DNA of 64,000 nucleotides, taken from NCBI GenBank assembly GCA_013396655.1, contig WBMV01001109.1, forward strand, positions 47,852 through 111,851, given 5' to 3'. The stretch comes from Campylorhamphus procurvoides (Eukaryota > Chordata > Aves > Passeriformes > Dendrocolaptidae). Positions 53,983 to 64,000 of this stretch are shown piece by piece (within the stretch, counting starts at the first letter, position 1; each line of letters opens with the position of its first letter). The notes beneath the pieces are model-generated. The model did no database searches and was not told where the DNA came from. It saw only the letters and a list, made by a program, of their open reading frames with translations. The position numbers were made by a program, and so were the translations under genes.

Positions 53983-54747
53983 TCAGACCGCCTGGCCACT
54001 GTTCATGGAAATAGTTTTATTATAAGGGAGAAAAATCTGTAGAGTCAGAATATAAACATGAGAAAAAAGGCAAGACTCAAAATAACTGTCCCTCTTTGAG
54101 GTCACAGACACAGACAGGCCCTGAGGGAAGGACAGTGCCACAGGGAGCGGGAGCTTGGCTGGGCTTGCCTGGGCACCTGTGGCTCCCACTGCTGAGGAAC
54201 TGTCTGGGCTGGAAGTAAAGACACTGTGGCCTGATGGTTGCTGTGGCTCAGATAAGAGGAGCGGGGGGACAGCAGGTCCCCAGCATGGGGAGGAGAGGAG
54301 GCTTAGAGCACACAGTCCCTACTTCCCCCTCAAAAGCCTCGTTCAGCAGCTCCCTCCAATGGGTCAAACCTTTGCTCCTGAATGAGCAGATTCAGGCCTG
54401 AATGTTGCTATTTAGCTGCAGCTGCCAGGGGCTGGAGCACGTAAATGGGTGAACTCTCACACAGAACGATGTCATTGACTTGATGGAAAACCTCAGCAAA
54501 TAATTCCCCTCAGTCCACCAGCACTCACTCAGGCTGGGCCAGAGGCTCATTCAGCTACTGCTCAGGGGGATCTTTGTTCCCCTGCAAACCCTGATGCTGC
54601 TGCAGCCTCATCCAGCCCCTCCACTGCCATTATTAGCAGGTGACCCTCAATCCCTCCCTTCGAGCAGCCCTCCCAGCCCAGTGTGGGTCCCACCAAAAGC
54701 AGCAGCACCCGAGGCAGCTCATCACAGCACCCCTGGCCAGCATCCAG

Positions 54748-54766
54748 CTGTCTGTCTGTCTGTCTG
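54748..54766 (+). repeat. TCTG microsatellite
   Basis: Four to five perfect TCTG units in OPHN1 intron sequence. Confidence 0.8.
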
Positions 54767-56852
54767 CCCGTGTGCTGCCCAGGAGAAGGTGACAAGGCAC
54801 TGGGTGGCTCTGGCTTCATGTCCCTGAGAGCCAGGAGCAAGGCAGCACATGAATGTCCCATGCATGGTGCATGCTGGGGACAGAGAGTTTCCACATGCCA
54901 TGTTTCCATGTCAGCCTAAAGCTCAGCCCCTGCAGCAGGGAACGGCCTGGCAAGCTCCCGTCTTCTGGGTTTTACAGAAACAGGGGGAAGGGCCATGCCA
55001 GAAAAGGGTTTGAAAAGCAACACAGTATATTTTAACCAGAAAAGAAGAAACAGTATAGCTAATTTAAGTTGCATTTTTCTTTCAAAATGTGTCCGGCCTG
55101 AAAGTTTATTTGCCAAATATCAAGCTGAAGGAAATCCAGGTGCAAAAGCTTCCATCATTTTAATAGTGAAAAACACAATGAGTGCCCCATAGTTAGTTCA
55201 GAGTTGTTTGGCTGCACTTGGGACAAGGAATTTTTTTCCTTTTGGGGAGCTATCCTTATCCTCAGCAGTGGGATGTAGGAATGCTGCAAGACCCTGACCC
55301 AGAGCAGCTGAGGATACACCTACATTTCCTCCCAATGGTCCCTACAAGCCATTTTCTCCTCCCCCATGGACTGCTGTGCATAGCACATGCACAACAGGAG
55401 AAATGCCAATTTTCCCCACCATGCAGAGAGAGGGTTGTGATCCCTGAGGGGAAAACAATGTGTTCACTGTTACCAACTCCCACCAAAGAATTCCCCCGCA
55501 AGTTGCATCATGAAGGAGATGGAGCTGATTCCTGCTGCCACCCTGCAGATGAGGTTCTGGACTTGGTACCTGACCCACTGCTTCCCAGGGATTCTTTGTC
55601 CTTTCAGCAAAGCTTTAGGAGCCAACACACAAAGTGTCTGGGGCTGGAGTCTGCTCTGAGCTGTTGGATTTACACTGTGTGTACTAACTGCATGAAACCC
55701 CCAATCTTTGTCCCACCAAAATACCTCAGCTCTGAAAGGCATGAGCTACCCTGGCTGAGCCTCGATGTACCACCAGGATCAAGAGTAACAAACAAGCCCT
55801 GACTCACAGAACACTCCCAAATACTCTACAGCTGCTCAAACACAAAAATATGTTGATTTTCACGAATGAGGAAAAAAATAACCTTCTGGTTGGCCTTTTA
55901 GGTAGTGCCAAATCCACACCAGCATCCTACAAGGAATCTAGCCCTCCTGGTGCTGCACAGAGGAGAGATGCTCACCATAAGGGAGTTACAGAGCAGCCCA
56001 GGACAGGCAGTGCCTGGCATCGACCCAGGGCAAGTCGTCCGCAAGTGCCCCCGAAGGCGCTGTGGGGACTCAGAAATCCTGACACATTGGACAAAGGCCA
56101 TTTTTCCCACACTGACATGGGTTTTCCACTTGCCAGGAGTAAGTGGCTAGCACAGACTGCTAAAAATAGTTTGCTATATTTAGCTGTGCTTTACAAATCT
56201 CTCGCAAAGGGATTTACTGAGTGTCTCACACTCTTGTCACACATTTACCTCTCCTAATGAGGGCTTCATTGACCAACTCATTCATAAGCTGCCTCTTCCC
56301 TGTCTTCTTCAGGGAGAAGAGCAAGGCTGTGCTCCCAGTACGTCTCCCTACACAGTGACCTTTTGCTCTGCAAGCTGGTTACCTGGTCTCTGGACCACCA
56401 CCTCCACTCACACAACCCCCTCCCACTCTCTCTCCACCCAGTTTCTGCTTCCTGTGCTAAACTTCATCTTTTATTCTCCTAAATACTCCTCCTTGCCCAG
56501 GCAGCCTTGTGGTAAATACCCAAACTTGTTCAACAGGCTTATTTTCTTATTTACTCTTTAATTAAAAACTCAAGGACCAACAAGCAATGGTTCATACTTA
56601 TCATATACTCCTCAGGCCTGTTTTATCTCTCTCATTACCTGATGGAAACTGGCTGTGCCGAACCTGCCACGCTCCAGAAGAGCTGGAAAGGGTTACCAGG
56701 TTGCCCTGAATCTCAAGGCAGTTAAACATACAGAGTGGCTTTCCTGGCTGCCTGGAGCAGGAGGAAACCATGGGCCTCTTCAGCAACAGCTTGAAAGCTT
56801 TTCCTGCCAGCTCCCAAGGCAGAGGCTGTTGGACACCTGCCCCTGCAACAGG

Positions 56853-57062
56853 GACAGGGATGGCAGTACCGAGTGAGCTGTGGCAATGGCACTGCCAAGT
56901 GAGCCAGGATGGCAGCATCAGGTGAGCTGTGGGGATGGCAGTGCCAAGTGAGCTGTGGGGATGGCAGTGCCAGGTGAGCTGTGAAGAAGGTGGTGCCAGG
57001 TGAGCTGTGAGGATGGTGGTGCCAAGTGAGCCGTGGGGATGGCAGTGCCAGGTGAGCTGTGA
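56853..57062 (+). repeat. 26-bp minisatellite
   Basis: About eight copies of a 26-bp unit (ggtgagctgtggggatggca + gtgcca), with substitutions and one or two length changes. The repeated open frames on the - strand (SSQLTWH-type peptides) are a by-product of the repeat. Confidence 0.9.
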
Positions 57063-60000
57063 CTGCAGCAGCCGGGTGTCACTGTGGGGCTGGAAGCCAA
57101 GGCAGCCAGCTGGAAGATGGGTGAGGCTGGCAGGTGGCTCTGGCTGCTGCACCTATTTATATACCTGTTTGCATCCCAGTCCCACACAGGCCACTCACTG
57201 CCTTCCTCAGACTGGGGACAGGGCCCAGGGCTGGGGAATAAAGGACAGACTCTTAAAAAATAAAAATACACAAAGCTGAGCCCTGGAAAGCAAATGGACT
57301 TCCCCCTCCCTCAGATGGAGGTAGCTGACACAGAGGGCCAAAGTCCCACTCCCGGGGCACCAGGAGAGCCTCGTACCAAGTGGCTGGTGAGGAGGGACAG
57401 GGCTGAGCTGCACAAATCCCTGCAGAGCTCCAGGCCACCCGGAGCTCCCAGCTCTGAGAGCAGCTGAGCACGCTCTTGGCACAGGGCTCTGGTGTGAGCG
57501 ACAGGAGAGGGTGTGCTCCAAGAGCCGCGGCTCCCCGCTGCACAGGCAGGACGGACACAGGGAAAACAACCACGAAAACAACAGACTCTTATCCGGGGCA
57601 GAGCATCAGCAACCCCCACAGAGACATCTCATGATCTGCAGAGCCCTCACATGCGTCTCCCTGCAGCCCCTGTTCCCAGGCAGGCGAGGGAGTCGGGCTC
57701 ACTTGGAGCACGGATGATTTCAGAGTTTCCCTCGATAAGGGCGCAGCGGGGTCGGGCAGGGGCCCAGCTGAGTCACCCTCCACGCCAGGGAGGGATTGTC
57801 AGTGGTTTACGAGTGATCTGGAGTGGTTCAGCACGAGAAGGGATGTGCATCCCTCCTGTCCCAGGCTGGGAAATGGTACCATTGTGGACATGGCCTGTCC
57901 TGCACCAGCTGGCACCTTCCAGAAGACCCCTGGGCACTGTCAACCTGACCAGAACTGGGACAGCCTGAGCCCACCCACCCTGCAGAGCACCCTTAGGAAA
58001 GCTCTGCCAAGAGCTGTTCCACCTCTGAACACCTCTGCATCCCACAGGGACTTGGGGGTCCAGCTCTGTGCCTCCAACATTGAGGGTCCCCTGACGCTCT
58101 GCAAGTCCCCAGTTCAATCTGTGATGGCACAGGAACAGGTTGCATCCCTTGCTCTCCATTTTCACAGCTACAAGGTTTAGTAAGGTTAATAAATTTACTT
58201 GTTTTAAAAATCTCCAGGCTCAGCTCTTCAGAATCAGGCTTGGCTGGGGGGACAGGATAAAGAGGAGAGCAATCAGACTGAGGGACCAGTTGAATTCTGG
58301 GCTGTACCTATATTTATAAACATTATCTCAGGTTATTCTGCTGCTCTTATCATTACCTACGCAGAGAATTCAGTGACAAGAAAGGACACCAGGCACAGAA
58401 GCTGTGCTTGAATGTGCCTGAGATAGGAAGAGCCAGCACAGCCTGGGATTGCTGCTCCTGACGGAGCAGCTTGGCCAGCAGACGTGAGAAGGCTGCGAGG
58501 CAGAACACAGGCCAATGTGAAAACTCCACCAGCACCAGGAAAAAATCGACAAGTTTCCAAAAGCTTTTACATTCACATGTATCAGAACAAAAGGCCTGTG
58601 TGTTTGAAAGATTCATTTAATGCCGAGTAAGAAAAAATAACTGCTGCCTGCTGAACTTCTCCAGCAGTTGCAAAGCAGCTGCATTTTGGTGTTCAGCACC
58701 TGTAAACAGTTGTTTGCCAGTTTGCCCTTTTGTTCTATGAGCCCACAGTTCTCCAAACCTTTGTACTCTTGCCAGGATCATGCCAAGGAAGGAGTCCGGC
58801 CACACACCACAGCACAACAGAGCAGGGCCACTGCTGCCACTCCACGGAGCCAGGCTGGCTCCCAGAAGGACAGAAGCCACCCGTGAAAAGCCTGGGGGTG
58901 AGCTGAAGGACACCACATCTGTAGTTATCAGTGTGCTACCAACAGCATTAGGAAATAAAATATTCCAACAATTTCTCAAGAAAAAAGCCAGAAAAGCTGA
59001 GTCTTCACACAGTGACTCAGGAGGAAACTCTTAGGTCAGCAGCAGTGTTGCTGTGAGCCGTGGGCTGTCACACACACAGAACATGGATAACACCCACATC
59101 CTCCCAGGGAAGGAGCAGGAAAGGCAGCAGAAGATGGATGAAAAGCTCCCTGCAAGCCTCATGTGCAGCACAAGAAAAAGTGTCCTTCAACACATGAAAA
59201 CAACTTTTCCTCTTTCCCTGGCTGTACACAGGCAAGTTCTTGGGAAACATATCAGGATGGGGAAAAGCCATCACAAAATATTGCACTTTGGTTTGTTTTA
59301 AGCTGGACCAGGGCTGGTCCTGAGCCCACTCAGCAGCCCACAAGCTGGCAGGGACATGGTTGAAGTGGTGCTGCCACAGCCGTGGCTGCTGAGGGGCTGC
59401 TTCAGCCCATAATCCTGCTCTGGGTTCTGAGAGCAAACCAAGCCCTGGGCACCTTTGACACGGGCAGAATAGCTGTAACCAGCAGAAGCCAGTGGCTCCC
59501 GGGGAGGAGGCTGGGGACCTCACAATCAGAGCAGGGAGGGGACACAAAGCCTAGCACAGCACAGCTCACACAGGGTCACCACCTCACAGCCCAACTGTCC
59601 CACACCAGCAATGCAAACCCAACAGCGACAACAGACTGGGCAAGAAAGCTGCTCTGGTGGGAAGCAAAACCCAACAAACACATCCTCGAGCCCCCAAAAC
59701 AAGGAGTGGAATCTGTTTTGCAACTGGGTCCACCAGATCCTGTGCCTGTGCCTCATCTCTCTTGCCTGCACCAAAGATTTGGCTCTGACAGCTGGGGCAG
59801 GGTTGGCTTTTGGGAGGATTTTTGTTCTTTTTTCTGCTATTGTGTTTTATTCTCTGGTTAAAGCATGTCTGGTTTAGATTTGCACTAACTGGGGCCCCAG
59901 ATCCTGCACTCAGAGCCTGCAGGCCAAGAGCAAGAGCAGCTTTATCGGCTGCAGGGATCCCCCTATGTGCACTTGTGCTGAGGACACCCCCAGGGCACAG

Positions 60001-62242
60001 GTGCTCCCAGGGACAGATAAAGCCCCACTGTGATGATGTACAGACACAGAGACCTTTCTTTACAAGCTGAGCATCACTTCGGAGCTGCTGCAGGAGACTG
60101 GGATTTGAACTCCCACTCCCCACAAAGGACACCAGCCCCATGGAGGGATGAAGGTGTGTGCATCCCCATGGCCCAGCTCTGTACACATCCTCACACGTGC
60201 CAGATGCTGCCTCAGGGCTAAGCTGTCTTTATGGGTCAGGATATTGTTACTGGGGTACCTCGGTGCCAAGCTGTGCCCTCCCAGCAGAGCTGCTGTTTGC
60301 CTGGAGAGCTGCAGCCTCTCCTGGGTGGGACAGACTCCTTCCTTTTCCCCATTTTCCAGAGGAGCTTTAGGGCTGTGCAGACACAGAACCCAGGATCTGG
60401 CTGTAACACACTGCAGGAACAGATTCCAGCCATTGTCCCTACAGCCTTCCCATGAAGTAGGACATGGGTTTCTGGAGAACCAGGCAGACAGGCTGCTCCA
60501 GGCAGCTTCAATCCCATTAAAATAACCTGTTCTGATGCCATGCTGCTTCCCACGCTCCACAGCATTAAACCCTCGGGCGTCACATCCAACACAGCACGGA
60601 AACCTGTTCCCCCATGCTGGGGGACATGGAGATCCCTGAGGGGACAAGCCAGTTTCCACATACAGCACTGCAGGGACCCGCAGGAAGGATGTTGATGGTG
60701 GGACCTTCCCAGGGCCCCCATACAATTCCATTCTTGGGGAAAAGCCCACCCAGTCTCTACACACACCTTTACCATGTTATCCTTCAGGATAAAGCACTCA
60801 CACTGCCCAGGAAGACTAGGTACTGAGAGGCACATCTCAGGCACTCTGCAGAGCTTCACACAGGGCAGAAATCAAGGGCAAAACCACATACACAATATTT
60901 GCATGGGAACTCAGAGCTCCTCCAGCTTCAAAGGGCAATTTGCACCATCGCAATACTCAGATATTAATGAGAAAAGCCTCAACCTGACATGTCTGCAATC
61001 CCATTTGATATTTAATTGGGAAAGAACATCAAAGAAAAGGGGAAATAGATGGGTTTGCATTACCACACACACAGCAAGTTCAGTGAGCAGGAGAGATTAA
61101 AAACCTCACAGAGAGAAACTGCTGTAAAGCAACAGTTCTTACAGTCACAACTTCTGGCATCCCTTGTGGCTTTGAGGGTGTAGCCTGAGTGAGACCTCTC
61201 TGTCACACCAGTGCTGGCCGTGGTGGCCTGGGGCTGTGAGCTCTGGGCACAAACAATCTGCTGCTGGGACTGAATCCCTGGTGCCCACACCAGGTCCTGG
61301 CCCTGGCCAGCCCGAGGGGATGGACACCTCCCAGCCCTTCTCCTTCCCTGACCACAGGCCACAGTGACATCAGCACTGCCAGTGCAACATATGGGACTGC
61401 CAGCAACTCTGTACTCCTGGCATGAAAAAGAAGGGATGTAGCCAACTTTGCAACAAAAATAACTCTCATTTCTAACTCAAAGTAACTTAATTTCTACCTC
61501 TGGCTTTCACGCCCAAGACTGTTACAAATGAACAATATTATTCTCTGCTTTAGTCAGTTTAATTTCTCACTTGGCACAACTTTATACTTTGCCCCGTTAT
61601 GGTGTCCCACGTATAGTGGGGACTGTACTCACCTGCTGGGTGTCAGTCAGCAAGAGACAATACCTCACTCAAAGGCAGCACTGGTGGGGCTGTAACTGCA
61701 GATGGACCCTTGACAGGACGCAGGGGACTGCAGACCCCTGGAAGGGATTCACCCCCTGGATTGCATTTGTTCACCCATCAGTTGGGTGGGGCGTGGAGCC
61801 ACTTTCTCTTAATCCATGAAAGGCCAAAGGAGTTAAAGCCCCCAAAGTGCCACCCTCATTCGGTAACAGCCCCCACTGCCCCCCAGCATCACCTGCACTG
61901 CACAGGGAACAGAGGAACACAACACACCTGGCTCTGCCCCACATGGGCCCAGCAGGCAGAGCTTCCCAGGCACGGATCCCATTGCAGGCCCCCAGACAAC
62001 TGCAGCAGGCAGAGCAGCAGCAACAGGCAGGGAGTTTATTCCTTAATTAATCAGTGAACACACAGACAATCTACACATCCGGAAACTCACCAGAGGTCTG
62101 TGCTCAGCAGAACAAGTCAATTCCTTGGGATAGTTTGGCCATAGGGCTGACCAAGAGGGTGCCTCATCCATTAACAGGGTATTGGGACAATTGGGACCTC
62201 TGGATGGACAAGAGATGGGTTCAATCAGAACAACCATCATAA

Positions 62243-62570
62243 TCATGGAATCACAGAATGGTTTGGGTGGGAAGGGACCTTAAAGTTCATCTCTATCCAA
62301 CACCTGCCATGGGCAGGGACAGCTTCCACTAGACAAGGTTGCTCCAGGTCCCATATAACCCAACCTTGAACACTTCCAAGGATGGGGCAGCCACAGCTTC
62401 TCTGGGCAACCTGTGCCAGGGCCTCACCACCATCACAGCCAAGAATTCCTTCACAATATCCCATCTAACCCTGCCCTGACAGTGAGAAGCCATTCCCCCT
62501 TGTCCTGGCACTCCAGGCTGTTGTTCAAAGTCCCTCTTCATTTTTTTGTAGGCTCCCTTCAGGCACCAGA
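62243..62570 (-). repeat. CR1 LINE fragment (longest in window)
   Basis: The + strand carries the reverse complement of a CR1 3' region: atggaatcacagaatggttt, gggaagggaccttaaagttc, acttccaaggatggggcagc, ctctgggcaacctgtgccag and cttgtcctggcactccagg. About 330 bp, 5'-truncated, in sense with OPHN1. Confidence 0.92.
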
Positions 62571-63537
62571 CCCTCTGTCCTGGCTGGATCTCTCTCTCCC
62601 TCTCCCCTGGTGGGACCACCACCACCTTTGCATCCCAGCTGCTGAGGGCACGTCCATTGCACCTCTGCCAAGGGGCACAGACGAATCATCAGCCATCACT
62701 GTCCGAGCAGGCAGAGGATTCACCAGCTGCCAGCACAGGGTGGTGAGGGCACAGCCAGTGAGCACCCCAAATTCCCACCCACAGCTCCACAAGGACAGGA
62801 GTCATAGATCTATCTATTTTTTAAGTTATCTGTTAACACAAGAGGTACATCCTGGGAGCTGACAGGAGCCCAGGCGGGATCAGCCCCAGCACCTCCCCAG
62901 CAGTCTGTGGGGTCAGCTGCACTTTAGAAACAGCACAAACACCCCCTACAGCGTTTCAGGCAAGAAATTCAGGGTTTCCTCTGTCCTGGGGGTTCTCTGT
63001 GCTCTCTGGGTGTGAGCAGCTTCCTTCTACTTCTCCCCTTCCTCCTTGGCCAGTCTCCCTGGGCTGGGTCTGCTGACCCAGCGAAATCCCTGCACATCCC
63101 TGCACACTACAAAGACTAAAACGGGAAATGGTTTTGAGCAAAGTGATGAAGAAGAGCATTTTCATTAACAAGCAGGTTTGGTAAAATCTGTCTGGTTTCC
63201 ACTTTGTTGGGTTTTTTTGCCCTGAAGTGAGCAGAGATTTGGGGTTTTGTAGCCCATGTTAGGTCTCACAGCCTGTGACGTTGGCAGTTTCAGTCACACC
63301 AGCTTTTGTCTCTGCTGCTTCCAGATGGGCAAACACGGGCTATTCCAGCCATGGCCTTGATAACAAGGAAGCTCTGAATTATTCTGAACAAAAGGGCAGC
63401 AGCTAAATCTATTAACACCAACTGAAAGCAACCAGCTGGCGCGAAAACTGTGTGTGACCAATGCGGATTTGTGTCTGCCTCCAGTGCCCCAGGCTGCTCT
63501 GCTGGCCTGGGCTGGATTCTAGTGCATTTGTAACAGC

Positions 63538-63592
63538 AGAGAATCAGGGAATCATTGGATTGGAAAACACCTTTAGGATCATCGAGTCCAAG
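63538..63592 (-). repeat. CR1 LINE remnant
   Basis: cagagaatcagggaatcatt, ggattggaaaacacctttag and gatcatcgagtcca are the 3'-terminal part of CR1 in reverse complement. Very short copy. Confidence 0.75.
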
Positions 63593-64000
63593 AACACATG
63601 CAGGATGACACAGGGAAAGTGTGTATGAAGGTGTAGCTATAGCTGTGCCAAGGGAAAACAATTCAAAGCAGTCAGACAGGTCAGAAACACGTCAGACACG
63701 TGGGACGTGGTGGCTTCACGTGACACAACCTGGCCCAGGTGATCTGTCAGCACTTCTGAACCGGCAACTCCCTCAAAGCCAACACTAAAATCGACATTTC
63801 ATTGGGAAAAATCCTCATCATGATCTAAACAATGACAAAACACCACCAACAAAGAAGGGATCAGGAGGGCCCCCCTCACGCTCCCAGTGCCCCCAGGGAA
63901 GCCGGGGGTGGCGGGATCACCCTCGATCACCCTCGATGACCCACCGTGCTCCCACCACACTTTGGGGACACAAAACAGTGGGGAAGGGCGGGGGGTCCTG

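Larger units (their letters stand above)
53605..64000 (-). other. OPHN1 intron upstream of visible exons (incomplete)
   Basis: Over 10 kb with no recognisable OPHN1 exon; the conserved N-terminal words (SDCYLDSPDF, ERTNKFIKDV) were not found on the - strand. It contains a minisatellite at 56.85-57.06 kb, CR1 fragments at 62.24-62.57 and 63.54-63.59 kb, and a short TTAGGG-like run at 53965-53982. The start codon and promoter are presumably to the right. Confidence 0.7.

Noticed and set aside
56601..57271. Long open frames (up to 183 codons) on the - strand with repeated SSQLTWH/TAHLAPP-like peptides
   Set aside because: They come from the 26-bp minisatellite, occur in more than one frame, have no splice or homology support and match no protein family.
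60095..60125. tRNA-like B-box resemblance (gggatttgaactccc)
   Set aside because: No matching A-box, anticodon arm or acceptor stem could be laid out around it.
53605..64000. Search for the missing first OPHN1 coding exons
   Set aside because: No - strand match to SDCYLDSPDF, RLKCYEQELE or ERTNKFIKDV was found, so the start codon is taken to be outside the window.

Overview
This is eukaryotic, almost certainly avian, genomic DNA. Two interrupted vertebrate genes lie tail to tail: the 3' part of the androgen receptor gene (AR) on the + strand and most of the oligophrenin-1 gene (OPHN1) on the - strand. The AR-OPHN1 neighbourhood is the one known from human Xq12; in chicken it lies on chromosome 4 and in passerines on 4A. 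Bird origin is suggested by several truncated LINE fragments with the typical CR1 3' end and by very short introns. There is no prokaryotic gene organisation, CRISPR array or phage, and no complete transposon.

Layout. 1-684: end of AR intron 1. 685-14184: AR coding exons 2-8, covering the complete two-zinc-finger DNA-binding domain, the hinge with its nuclear localisation signal and the ligand-binding domain. Every internal exon length (152, 117, 288, 145, 131, 158 bp) agrees with what I recall for human AR, all splice sites are GT-AG and the reading frame is open throughout. AR exon 1 (N-terminal transactivation domain) and the promoter lie upstream of the window. 14185 to about 16.8 kb or further: AR 3' UTR, with a block resembling the mammalian UTR, two 18-bp tandem arrays and several AATAAA signals. 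About 17-22.5 kb: intergenic or distal UTR sequence with a CATCCTG-type minisatellite.

22.5-24.8 kb: probable OPHN1 3' UTR, apparently with its own roughly 150-bp intron just after the stop codon. 24824-53604: 22 OPHN1 coding exons on the - strand, joining in frame to 743 codons plus stop. They run from about residue 52 (human numbering) through the BAR domain, PH domain, RhoGAP domain with its arginine finger, and proline-rich SH3-binding tail. 53605-64000: intron sequence of OPHN1 containing CR1 fragments and a 26-bp minisatellite; the first roughly 51 codons were not found.

Functionally the two genes are unrelated neighbours. AR is a ligand-activated nuclear transcription factor. Oligophrenin-1 is a Rho GTPase-activating protein of neurons that bends membranes through its BAR domain and binds endocytic SH3 proteins. 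Both look intact over the part seen. I found no convincing new gene system. The points most worth checking are the OPHN1 3' UTR intron, the strong compaction of OPHN1, a few AT-rich conserved-looking noncoding blocks, and the tandem repeats in the AR 3' UTR.
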